Shown: in pieces, positions 24,778 through 33,329 of the stretch
Layout: every line of letters begins with the position of its first letter
Numbering within the stretch: position 1 is the stretch's first letter
Source: Flavobacterium sp.
GTDB taxonomy: Bacteria > Bacteroidota > Bacteroidia > Flavobacteriales > Flavobacteriaceae
NCBI GenBank assembly: GCA_030151255.1
Contig: JASLED010000080.1
Span: forward strand, 1 to 34,742
Direction of reading: 5' to 3'
Length of the DNA: 34,742 nucleotides
Notes under the pieces: model-generated
What the model was told of the DNA's origin: nothing
Databases searched by the model: none
Seen by the model: the letters and a program-made list of their open reading frames with translations, nothing else
Translations under genes and position numbers: made by a program

Positions 24778-26064
24778 ATGATAGCTAAAATTGGAAGAAG
24801 TTCAAATTTATACGGTGCTTTGGCATATAATAATCTAAAAGTTGAGAAAGAAAAGGGACAAATTTTGTTCGCGAATAAAATAATTGAAACAACAAACGGA
24901 GCATATACGGTAACACAATTAACCCAATCTTTTGAGCCTTATTTGATTGCCAACCGAAATACTGAAAAACATACATTGCATATTTCACTGAATCCCGATC
25001 CAAAAGACCAGATTAGCGATGATAAATTTAGGGAAATAGCGCAGGAATATATGCAGGAAATGGGGTATGGTGAGCAGCCTTTTATGGTGTTTCAACACAC
25101 GGATATTGACCGTAGTCACATTCATATTGTATCGGTTTGTGTGAATGAAAATGGTCAAAAGATTTCGGATAAATTTGAAAAAATGAGATCGATGAATCTT
25201 TGCCGTGAATTGGAAAGAAAGCATGGATTAATCTCTGCCACAGATAAAGAACGTAAACAAACAGATAAGATATTTCGTCCTGTGAATTATAAGGTAGGTG
25301 ATGTGAAAAGTCAAATTGCATCAGTCATTCGGCACCTACCGAATTACTACAAATTTCAGACTTTAGGAGAATATAACGCTCTACTTTCTTTATTCAATAT
25401 TACTACCGAAAAAGTAGAAGGAGAATTACACGGGAAAGTACAACGAGGATTGTTGTATATCCCATTAAATGAGAAAGGTGAAAGAGCTGGACACCCTTTT
25501 AAAGCTTCGCTTTTCGGAAAAAATGCTGGACTTACTGCTTTAGAAGTCCACTTTTCAAAATGCAAAGAGACTCTAAAAAATACGCCGACTAAACAAACTT
25601 TACAATCAGCCGTTACCATCGCGCTGCAATCTACAAACAACGAACATAATTTTAAGAAGCAATTAAAAGAGCAAGGCATTAACGTCGTGGTTCGAAAAAA
25701 TGATTCAGGCCGTATTTATGGGATTACATTTATAGATCATAATTCTAGATCGGTTTGGAACGGTTCGCAATTAGGAAAAGAACTTTCAGCAAATACCTTC
25801 AATGATTATTGGAATAATAACATTAAACCCGACATCAAAGATACTATTGAATTAGCACCGAAACTATCTATAAAGAATGATGCGAATCTTGCTAAAGAAG
25901 AACCTCATTGCTTATTTGATTTTCTTAATACAGAACCCAAACATGAAGATGGTTTGATTGAATCTTTAGGAGGGTTATTACCCGAAACACAGGACGAAGA
26001 TTATGAGGAACAGGATTTTGCTAATAGGATGATGAAAAAGAAAAAACGAAGAAGGAAGTTTTAA
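24778..26064 (+). CDS. mobB: Relaxase MobB (MobP-type), 428 aa
   Basis: Nicks oriT and is carried with the single strand into the recipient. The N-terminus MIAKIGRSSNLYGALAYN contains the candidate nucleophile tyrosines (Y12, Y17). The metal-binding motif is HTDIDRSHIHI with H107, H114 and H116. KIGRSS at the start, NPDPKD and the EYMQEMGYG stretch agree with the Bacteroidota relaxase family. The C-terminal 150 residues are a charged region ending in a very basic tail (MKKKKRRRKF) that may bind DNA or the coupling protein. The gene is complete. In intact elements mobC follows directly; here the AbiE pair lies between. Confidence 0.92.
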   Translation: MIAKIGRSSNLYGALAYNNLKVEKEKGQILFANKIIETTNGAYTVTQLTQSFEPYLIANRNTEKHTLHISLNPDPKDQISDDKFREIAQEYMQEMGYGEQPFMVFQHTDIDRSHIHIVSVCVNENGQKISDKFEKMRSMNLCRELERKHGLISATDKERKQTDKIFRPVNYKVGDVKSQIASVIRHLPNYYKFQTLGEYNALLSLFNITTEKVEGELHGKVQRGLLYIPLNEKGERAGHPFKASLFGKNAGLTALEVHFSKCKETLKNTPTKQTLQSAVTIALQSTNNEHNFKKQLKEQGINVVVRKNDSGRIYGITFIDHNSRSVWNGSQLGKELSANTFNDYWNNNIKPDIKDTIELAPKLSIKNDANLAKEEPHCLFDFLNTEPKHEDGLIESLGGLLPETQDEDYEEQDFANRMMKKKKRRRKF

Positions 26065-26098
26065 AATAATTTTTTTGGTTTATTTCTATTTTAATTAT

Positions 26099-26157
26099 GG
26101 TATTTTTAATACCTTTATTCAGTTTAAAATAAACAAAATAAGTTTTAAGTTTATTTT
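26099..26157. promoter_or_regulatory. Inverted repeats upstream of the AbiE operon
   Basis: Two structures lie before the abiEi ATG: a hairpin GGTATT-ttt-AATACC (26099-26113) that may terminate mobB transcripts, and an inverted repeat AAAATAAAC (26126-26134) with GTTTATTTT (26149-26157). AbiEi antitoxins are known to bind inverted repeats in their own promoter, so the second is the candidate autoregulatory site, 18 bases before the start codon. Confidence 0.55.
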
Positions 26158-26175
26158 GTCTGTTAAATAAGTAGT

Positions 26176-26931
26176 ATGAATACCTTTAAATCAAGTAAAA
26201 TAAACAGGTTGATGACTGAGCTTCCTTCAGGTATTGTTTTTCTTTCTCAATGGCTGGAAGATAACGGTTACAGTTATGATCTACAGAAAGCCTATCGGAA
26301 AAGTAATTGGCTTACCTCCATAGGGACGGGAGCGATGATACGTTCGGGAGATGATGTTGATTATCTGGGAGCTATATATGCATTACAACAACATGCTAAA
26401 ACTTCGATACACCCTGGAGGAAAGACTGCGTTAGCACTTTCAGGCCGATCACATTATCTGGAAATGAATGCACGAAAAGCAACTGTCTTCGGATCTGTAA
26501 AAGAAGAGTTGCCGGCATGGTTCAAAAAACATCAATGGGATGTAGAGATCATGTATTATACCACCTCAATGTTACCACCGAATATAGATTTGGTAGATTA
26601 TAACGTTGGCAATTTTAATATCAAGATATCAGGAGCTGTACGAGCCTTAATGGAATGTATATACCTTGCAAATGAACCGGTAAGTTATATCGAATGTTAT
26701 GAATTGATGGAAGGGCTGAATAATCTATTGCCTAATAAAGTGGAAACGTTATTGAAACAGTGTAGCTCTGTTAAAGTAAAACGGCTGTTTATGTATTTCG
26801 CTGAAAAAGCAGATCACGCATGGTTTAAATATATAAAGACTGATGAAATAGATCTTGGAAAGGGAAAACGAAGCCTTGTGAAAAATGGTATCTACATACC
26901 TAAATATCAGATTACAATTCCTAAAATATAG
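26176..26931 (+). CDS. abiEi: AbiEi-family antitoxin, 251 aa
   Basis: Antitoxin and autorepressor of a type IV AbiE toxin-antitoxin pair. The N-terminal winged helix (LPSGIVFLSQWLEDNGYSYD, then YRKSNWLTSIGTGAMIR) is the AbiEi_3-type DNA-binding domain. The middle has YLGAIYALQ and the C-terminal antitoxin domain follows (VRALMECIYLANEPVSYIE, then LLKQCSSVKVKRLFMYFAEK). The length is normal. It lies five bases before the toxin gene, antitoxin first as usual, with a candidate operator upstream. The pair sits between mobB and mobC, so it may act both in phage abortive infection and in keeping the element in the population. Confidence 0.88.
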   Translation: MNTFKSSKINRLMTELPSGIVFLSQWLEDNGYSYDLQKAYRKSNWLTSIGTGAMIRSGDDVDYLGAIYALQQHAKTSIHPGGKTALALSGRSHYLEMNARKATVFGSVKEELPAWFKKHQWDVEIMYYTTSMLPPNIDLVDYNVGNFNIKISGAVRALMECIYLANEPVSYIECYELMEGLNNLLPNKVETLLKQCSSVKVKRLFMYFAEKADHAWFKYIKTDEIDLGKGKRSLVKNGIYIPKYQITIPKI

Positions 26932-26936
26932 CAGAT

Positions 26937-27839
26937 ATGAAAAAAGAAATGTACGAAAAGCAAGTCAAGCTCTTGCTTCAGATCATACCAGAAGTAGCTA
27001 AAGAGAAGATATTTGCCCTTCATGGAGGCACATGTATTAATCTGTTTGTAAGAGATATGGTAAGGTTATCGGTTGATATAGATTTGACCTACATTCCTTT
27101 AGAGGATAGAGATACTTCGCTTTCAAATATGTTGGCAGGACTGGCGAAGATTGAAGAAAGCATAAAAAAAATAATTCCAGATGCTGAAACCAATCTTAAA
27201 GAAAAAGAAGTTAAGTTGATCATAAACGTAAAAGATGTTGTCGTTAAGATTGAAGTGAGTGTGATGAACCGTGGTCTCTTGGGAGATCTCCAAACAAGAA
27301 TATTATGTGCAAAGGCACAGGAAACTTACGAGGCGTTTTGTGAAATCTCTTCGGTATCTACTGGTCAGCTTTATGGTGGAAAGATATGCGCTGCTCTGGA
27401 TCGACAGCATCCAAGAGATTTGTTTGATGTTAAGTATCTTTTGGAAAATGAAGGATTTAACCAAGAAATCAAAGAAGGTTTCATATTAATGCTGTTATGC
27501 AGTGAAAGACCAATTTACGAAATGCTGAATCCACACTTACTTGACCAGCATTCCGCCTTTGAAAATCAGTTTGATGGGATGACTGTAGAAGATTTTACGT
27601 ATGAGGACTACGAAAGAACCCGTTTGGAATTAATAACTGTTATTAATCAACAACTAACAGAGACTGACAAGCGGTTTCTTTTGAGTTTTAAAAATCTTAA
27701 CCCTGACTGGAACATTTACCCATATGCAGATTTTCCTGGTGTGAAATGGAAAATGATAAATCTCAACAATCTAAAAGTTAACAATCCAGATAAACATGCT
27801 CAACTGTTTGCTAAACTAAAGGAAATATTGAAGGTATAG
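26937..27839 (+). CDS. abiEii: AbiEii-family nucleotidyltransferase toxin, 300 aa
   Basis: Predicted nucleotidyltransferase that stops growth when freed from AbiEi; related toxins transfer nucleotides to tRNA ends or similar targets. The catalytic core is visible: motif I HGGT (H29-T32), the metal-binding D47 and D49 in SVDIDLTY, a KIEVSV strand, and motif RDLFD (R160, D161, D164) after KICAALDRQHP. The C-terminal part (about 220-300) is helical with NPDWNIYPYADFPGVKWK. All key residues are present, so the toxin should be active. The start at 26937 is five bases after the abiEi stop. Confidence 0.9.
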   Translation: MKKEMYEKQVKLLLQIIPEVAKEKIFALHGGTCINLFVRDMVRLSVDIDLTYIPLEDRDTSLSNMLAGLAKIEESIKKIIPDAETNLKEKEVKLIINVKDVVVKIEVSVMNRGLLGDLQTRILCAKAQETYEAFCEISSVSTGQLYGGKICAALDRQHPRDLFDVKYLLENEGFNQEIKEGFILMLLCSERPIYEMLNPHLLDQHSAFENQFDGMTVEDFTYEDYERTRLELITVINQQLTETDKRFLLSFKNLNPDWNIYPYADFPGVKWKMINLNNLKVNNPDKHAQLFAKLKEILKV

Positions 27840-28044
27840 TTGTGAAGTTCATCTTTTTATTGATGTATATTAATAGCAACTATCTCATATTTATTGAAAC
27901 TGCTTTTATAAAATCCTATCACGATGTGACTTACTGATAATGAAAATCAAGCCAAACACCACCACTAACCGTCAACTACTGCCATATAATTATAGCCATT
28001 CTAGATAGCTCTTAAATTCACGCCCGAACATTAAAGTTAAAACA

Positions 28045-30042
28045 ATGCAAGGAGAAGATGATTTAAGAGGACTTGCCAAAATCATGGCTTTTATGCGTGC
28101 TGTAAGTATTCTGTTGGTACTGATGCACTTTTACTGGTTCTGTTACAGTTTCTTTGCCGAACGGGGATGGACACTGGAAATCATCGGTAAGATATTGACC
28201 AATTTCAACCGTACCGCAGGACTCTTTGAACACACGCTTTACACCAAGATTTTTGCACTGGTATTATTGGCGTTAAGCTGTCTTGGTACTAAGGGAGTAA
28301 AGAATGAAAAGATAACATGGGGTAAGATTTACACTGCCTTAGTCATTGGCTTTGTACTGTTCTTTTTGAACACCCCTTTATTGAAATTGTCGGCAGAGAT
28401 TGCCACATCGCTTTACATCCTTACAACGTGTTTGGGATATATAACCTTTCTCATGTCGGGAGTATGGATGAGCCGACTACTCCACAACAATCTGATGGAC
28501 GATGTTTTCAATAATGAAAATGAGAGTTTTGGGCAGGAAACCCGTCTGATGGAAAATGAATACTCCGTCAATCTTCCTACGAAGTTTTATTACAAAGGCA
28601 AATGGAATGATGGTTGGATTAATGTCGTCAACCCTTTTCGAGCCTCGATTGTACTTGGTACTCCCGGCTCTGGAAAATCCTACGCCATCATAAACAACTA
28701 TATCAAGCAACACATAGAGAAAGGTTTTTCAATGTACATTTATGATTTCAAATTCGATGATCTTTCCACTATTGCCTATAATCATCTCTTAAAATATCAA
28801 GATAACTATCAAGTTCCACCAAAGTTCTATGTAATCAACTTTGATGATCCAAGAAAAAGTCATCGTTGCAATCCGTTAAATCCTGAATTTATGACGGACA
28901 TTTCAGATGCCTACGAAGCAGCTTATACTATCATGTTAAATCTCAACCGATCGTGGATTCAAAAGCAAGGCGATTTCTTTGTTGAATCTCCAATCATCTT
29001 GTTGGCAGCTATTATTTGGTTTCTCAAAATCTATGAAAATGGGAAGTACTGCACCTTTCCACATGCAATTGAATTGCTGAATAAAAAGTATTCAGACGTA
29101 TTTACTATTCTGACTTCTTATCCCGATTTAGAAAATTATTTATCACCATTTATGGATGCATGGCAAAGCGGAGCACAAGACCAGTTACAAGGACAAATTG
29201 CTTCGGCAAAAATTCCATTGTCAAGAATGATTTCCCCTAGCTTGTACTGGGTAATGACCGGAGATGATTTTTCACTGGATATTAATAATCCGAAAGAACC
29301 AAAGATTTTATGTGTGGGTAATAATCCAGATCGTCAAAATATTTATTCTGCCGCATTAGGTTTATACAATTCTAGAATTGTGAAACTCATCAACAAAAAA
29401 GGTCAATTGAAAAGTTCGGTTATTATTGATGAATTACCAACGATTTACTTTAGAGGTTTGGACAATTTGATTGCTACAGCTCGAAGTAACAAAGTGGCTG
29501 TTTGTTTGGGTTTTCAGGATTTTTCGCAACTTATTCGTGATTACGGGGATAAAGAAGCTAAAGTCATTCAAAATACCGTTGGTAATATTTTCAGTGGGCA
29601 GGTCGTGGGAGAAACAGCAAGGAACTTATCAGAAAGATTTGGTAAAGTATTGCAAAAACGTCAAAGTATAACAATCAACCGAAATGATAAATCTACTTCT
29701 ATTTCAACACAACTGGATAGTTTAATACCAGCTTCCAAAATCTCAACCTTAACTCAAGGTATGTTTGTTGGTGCTGTATCCGATAATTTTAATGAACGTA
29801 TTGAGCAAAAGATATTTCACGCTGAAATTGTTGTGAACAATGAAAAAGTAGCTACTGAAACGAAAACTTATCAGAAGATTCCTCAAATTTTATCTTTTAA
29901 CGATAAAAATGGTAACAATAATATGAAACAGGAAATTGAGTGTAATTACAGACAAATAAAACAAGATGTTTTACAGATCGTTGAAACGGAAATGAAACGA
30001 ATTAAGAATGATCCTGATTTACAACATTTGGTGCAGTCTTAA
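28045..30042 (+). CDS. mobC: Type IV coupling protein MobC (VirD4/TraG-like, YWFCY type), 665 aa
   Basis: Motor that brings the relaxase-DNA complex to the mating pore. Residues 1-155 hold four membrane helices, the first with the family-typical HFYWFCY. Walker A is GTPGSGKS at 205-212 and Walker B is VIIDELPTIY with D462-E463. A C-terminal AAA motif region (ARSNKVAVCLGFQDFSQL) is present. The length is normal and no defects are seen. The start ATG at 28045 begins with MQGEDDLRGLAKIM, the family's usual opening. It is separated from mobB by the AbiE pair and a 205-base gap with no other gene. With the local pore genes missing it would have to use a helper's apparatus. Confidence 0.93.
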   Translation: MQGEDDLRGLAKIMAFMRAVSILLVLMHFYWFCYSFFAERGWTLEIIGKILTNFNRTAGLFEHTLYTKIFALVLLALSCLGTKGVKNEKITWGKIYTALVIGFVLFFLNTPLLKLSAEIATSLYILTTCLGYITFLMSGVWMSRLLHNNLMDDVFNNENESFGQETRLMENEYSVNLPTKFYYKGKWNDGWINVVNPFRASIVLGTPGSGKSYAIINNYIKQHIEKGFSMYIYDFKFDDLSTIAYNHLLKYQDNYQVPPKFYVINFDDPRKSHRCNPLNPEFMTDISDAYEAAYTIMLNLNRSWIQKQGDFFVESPIILLAAIIWFLKIYENGKYCTFPHAIELLNKKYSDVFTILTSYPDLENYLSPFMDAWQSGAQDQLQGQIASAKIPLSRMISPSLYWVMTGDDFSLDINNPKEPKILCVGNNPDRQNIYSAALGLYNSRIVKLINKKGQLKSSVIIDELPTIYFRGLDNLIATARSNKVAVCLGFQDFSQLIRDYGDKEAKVIQNTVGNIFSGQVVGETARNLSERFGKVLQKRQSITINRNDKSTSISTQLDSLIPASKISTLTQGMFVGAVSDNFNERIEQKIFHAEIVVNNEKVATETKTYQKIPQILSFNDKNGNNNMKQEIECNYRQIKQDVLQIVETEMKRIKNDPDLQHLVQS

Positions 30043-30079
30043 CTTTGGTCAACAACATAAATTCTATGTCATTACTAGA

Positions 30080-30114
30080 AAAACACTGTAAGATTTAAAA
30101 ACTTACAGTGTTTT
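30080..30114. terminator. Bidirectional terminator between mobC and rteC
   Basis: AAAACACTGTAAG (30080-30092) pairs perfectly with CTTACAGTGTTTT (30102-30114) around an A/T loop, with A's before and T's after. It serves the convergent mobC and rteC genes. Confidence 0.85.
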
Positions 30115-30130
30115 AATTAATTATAATATT

Positions 30131-30979
30131 TCACAAATCCTTGTCCATATACTTTTCTAAATTTGCTTTTAAATGATCTAAGAATGCCGTTTTACTTCCC
30201 GATCTGTCTTTCATCCTATGAAAGGAATGATGTAAATCACCTAATTTTACCCTAAAAATAATTTCAAAAACCATACTCATCTTAGAAATTCCAATCTGTC
30301 CGTTTGAAACCGCACCAGAAGCATGCAAAGCATAAATCAGTTCAATCAATGCATTTTTCGAATCGGTCCAAAACACATCTTTATTATAATTATCCATAGA
30401 TTGATTTTGAAAAATAGATGGCTTTTCTTCGGAGTCCATTCGCTGTATCAAATATTCATATAATAAGTCGTTCGATATAATTCTTGAAACTTTATAATCA
30501 TAATAAGTTGAAAAATTTTCATCAATCTCAAAAACAATACTATTTAGTCCTCCGTGTAAATCAATTTGATTAAGTCTAAAAAATTTGGAATCTAAATCTG
30601 TTCTTTTTGACTTATAATATTTATAAAAATCTGAATTACAAACATATTCATTATAACTTATTTTTAATTGTTCTAAATGTTTGGTAAAATATTTTACAAA
30701 TAACTTTCCGTTGTTTACAGGACAAGCTGTTTCAATTCGATACACTTTATTGTAATAGATGAGCTTTCCCAAAACTTCAGGTTTTACCATTTTGAAGAAA
30801 TAGATTTCTTCCATTTCTGTTTTAAAACCCTTGTTTAATACAATGGTTTTTAATTCTAAAAGTAAATCCTTTAGAAGTAAAATCATTTGATATGATTCTT
30901 CTATAATACAAGATGATGTAAAAGAAATTTTTCGTTCTTTTTTTCTAATTATATTCAATTTATCATTAAAAACATCCAT
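30131..30979 (-). CDS. rteC: RteC-family regulator, 282 aa
   Basis: In CTnDOT, RteC is the transcription activator that turns on the excision genes after tetracycline sensing by RteA-RteB. This protein has the RteC family text: EEIYFFKMVKPEVLGKLIYY followed by NKVYRIE, then FYKYYKSKRTDLDSKFF, and a winged-helix-like C-terminus (LIELIYALHASGAVSNG, FRVKLGDLHHSFHRMKDR). The length is slightly over the family norm. It faces mobC across a shared terminator. No rteA, rteB or tetQ is present, so its signal here is unknown. It marks the right side of the element; the 58 bases beyond it lead into a truncated non-element gene. Confidence 0.88.
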   Translation of the reverse strand: MDVFNDKLNIIRKKERKISFTSSCIIEESYQMILLLKDLLLELKTIVLNKGFKTEMEEIYFFKMVKPEVLGKLIYYNKVYRIETACPVNNGKLFVKYFTKHLEQLKISYNEYVCNSDFYKYYKSKRTDLDSKFFRLNQIDLHGGLNSIVFEIDENFSTYYDYKVSRIISNDLLYEYLIQRMDSEEKPSIFQNQSMDNYNKDVFWTDSKNALIELIYALHASGAVSNGQIGISKMSMVFEIIFRVKLGDLHHSFHRMKDRSGSKTAFLDHLKANLEKYMDKDL

Positions 30980-31037
30980 GAATAAAGTTATTTATTAGTA
31001 ACAGGGGTTTACATTACAATTACTCAAGAAAAAAATA

Positions 31038-32322
31038 TCATTTAAAACTTTCTAAAAAATCAGCAGCATAATGATCTATGAGTTGTACATAAGCTTCTTT
31101 ATCGAATACCTTTGCTCCAAGTTTTCTTTTTTCAAAAATGGCTGATACTCCAAAATAACTTTTCTCAAATTTTGCTTTCTTAGCGTAAAGAATAGTTTGA
31201 AAAAGTAACTGACGATAAAGTAATAAGCGATCTTGCTCCAAGTCGTTCATACCTATTAAAACAGGATTAAATGAATTATTGGTCTTATTTTGATAACAAA
31301 AAACAACTCCAATCATTTGATTATTTAATGGATCTAAAGCCGTTAAAAATGACCAATGGCTATTTTCATTCATAGCTGCAAAGAGACCGAAATCATAAGT
31401 AAAATTGTTGATTGCTAAATTGTTTTGTTTAACAATCAAAAAAAGTTCATACGCTTTTTTTAAATCAGAATCAGACAGTTGTTCTTGAATTTTTATTTCA
31501 TATTTATTTGTAAATGGAAGTATATCATTTTTAAAATGACGTTTTGATCTTTTTGATAAGATATTTTCGAAATCTAAAGTATTTGTAAAATCAAAGGATT
31601 CAAAAATGGCAGTTTGTGGCATCTCAACAACCAAATATCCTTTATCTAAGAAATAATTACTAAGAGTATCACCTTTATAAAAATCTCTTAAAACCATTTT
31701 AGAAGCTTCCTTTAAACTGAACTCTTGTTCTAAAGTATATAAAAAAACGTCTTTCAGTTCTCTTTGGTTTTTATAATTTTTATCTATATAAATATGATTG
31801 CCTTCTGTAAAAGTAGATCCTGTACTAAGTGTCTTATTAACCAAAAAAAGTGGGTCCTTTTTACGTATTTTTTCAAGTTTTTCAGAAACTAACTCGCTAG
31901 ATAACATATCTTCCTTCCATAAAGCCATTGAGACTGATGCAAGTGCCAATACTTCTCCTTCCTGTGATTCTATTTTTATATAACTAAAATCCATATAGTT
32001 GAGATTTTTACTGTCTAAGTTTCCAAAGTACGTTTCGACAAATAGCATTCCCTCATAATCAAGAGCATTGTCTTTACCTAATAAATTATTCCATACTATT
32101 TTATCGATTTCTTTTATACTTTTAAAAACAAAAACTTTAAAATTTGTAGCTATTTCATTAATGCTCCTATTAGATATTCCAAAAGCCTTATTAATGAATT
32201 CCATTGAGTTATTGGTTTCTTTTAATGCTAATGGAAATTCAGTATTTAAAACTGCTGCTAACTCTTTAATTTGATCGATTTGATTGTGATTAGAAATAGT
32301 TATTCGGATACCTGCATTAAGA
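31038..32322 (-). pseudogene. 3' part of an aminotransferase-acyltransferase fusion gene
   Basis: The frame from an ATG at 32204 encodes 388 residues, but coding-type sequence continues upstream of it to about 32322. That upstream part reads NAGIRITISNHNQIDQIKEL, which is the typical C-terminal end of a PLP-dependent class I/II aminotransferase of the BioF/KBL type. The following 388 residues look like a GNAT/FemAB-like acyltransferase half (FLVNKTLSTGSTFTEGNHIY, ENSHWSFLTALDPLNNQMIG, KSYFGVSAIFEKRKLGAK). Fusions of these two activities occur in Flavobacteriia. Here about the first 350-400 residues are missing and the remaining part is joined to an RHS fragment. The 388-aa half might still be made from the internal ATG, but no promoter is evident. 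Confidence 0.65.
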
Positions 32323-33111
32323 ATCCTTCATATTTCCAGTCTCATAATCATATTGATGCCTAAGTTCATGCGCTACTGTAGTTTCCTTTGTTTTTGGGAC
32401 ACCAAACTTATCCTCAAAACTTGAATTCAATGATTCATTAAAATTAAAAATAGTAGTACTTCCTACTGATTCACCTTTTATTACTTTCTCTTGGGTTATT
32501 TTCTTACTATCAAATTCATTTCCTCCTTTTACTTGTCCTCCACTATAAGACCTACTATCTGCATCAATTAAATGATCATTTTTACTATTAATCAATGTTT
32601 CTATTTGTTTCTTATAATGAGTGTCAATTTTAGCAAGATTCATATAAGCATTCACAATTTTACCTAAATGTTTTCCTTCATAGCTCTTAGGATTAACCAT
32701 TACCCCTTTTCCATTAAATAAATTTTTTCCATTAAAAGTATATCTATTGCCTCCTGCTATAAACACAATTCTTCTTCCATCAGGATCAATTGCATTAATC
32801 GGATTATTAGCAACATAAGTATATGGGTTTATATTAGGATATTCAGCAGCAGCTGGATCCACACTCAAAAATATACTTGCTCCTGGATCGTAATAGCGTG
32901 CGCCATAATAATAGTAACCTGTACTTTCATCGAGCTCTTTTCCATTAAACTTATACACATTCTCAAAGATATTATTGGTGCTCTGCTCTACCATAACCTC
33001 ACCAAATGGCAGGTATTCTATGTATTGGCATGGTTTTCCAAAGATATCTGTTATGTATGTGCTACTGCCTAAATGGTCGCTATGAGACGATGTACTGTTT
33101 TCTAAATACCA
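32317..33111 (-). pseudogene. RHS C-terminal fragment with HExxH (M91-like) toxin domain
   Basis: Typical RHS text runs from near 33085: HSDHLGSSTYITDIFGKP, then EYLPFGEVM, the core YKFNGKELDESTGYYYYGARYY-DP, and the boundary NPYTYVANNPINAIDPDG. The variable tail after the boundary ends in TVAHELRHQYDYETG with a zinc HExxH motif (H209, E210, H213 counted from ATG 32994), as in peptidase M91 (NleD-like) toxins. The frame is open without a start up to a TAG at 33112-33114, so all upstream RHS repeats are missing. It stops 5 codons after the motif, at the join to the aminotransferase fragment, so the toxin is probably also cut short. No immunity gene is visible. It looks like the residue of a large polymorphic toxin gene. 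Confidence 0.78.
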
Positions 33112-33329
33112 CTATTCATGCTACTTTAAACGCTGCTCGTTTTTCAGTGCTACTGCAAAGTGCGCTTACTTTTGTATTTTCCTTCGTGTTTTCAACTGTG
33201 TTTTCATCGCAGTAAAATACAACTTTTTGTCGTTTAATAGTCAGTTGTCTTTTTATTATTTTTTAGAGTTTTCTACTGTGGTGCGCTACTACTTTTTAAC
33301 GTAATGTTACCTTATAAAATCAATCGTAT
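33112..33329. other. T-rich leader of the second recombinase with repeated CTACT words
   Basis: The stretch between the RHS fragment and the recombinase has no gene. GCTACT recurs at three places (TGCTACTTTAAAC, GTGCTACTGCAAAG, GCGCTACTACTTTTT) with related GTGCGC words. Recombinase arm-type binding sites are possible. The evidence is only word repetition in T-rich DNA. Confidence 0.3.

Larger units (their letters stand above)
3500..31010. mobile_element. Degenerate CTnDOT-like integrative and conjugative element
   Basis: The run contains, in the usual Bacteroidota order, an IntDOT-like integrase, excisionase-like HTH protein, traG-F-E, traD-DUF3408-traA, oriT, mobA, mobB, mobC and rteC. Cargo is inserted at several joints. 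traG is cut off after about 260 residues and joined to a broken mauE-like gene, and none of the later transfer genes (traI-traQ) is present. Transfer would need a helper element. Both limits are approximate: the left is set by the end of the decayed gene and the integrase, the right by rteC and the start of a truncated chromosomal-type gene at 31038. No att repeat was found to fix them. Confidence 0.8.

Noticed and set aside
30980..31037. attR candidate by shared TTAGTAAC with the left end (about 3496)
   Set aside because: An 8-base match in AT-rich DNA is expected by chance, and no longer common core was found.
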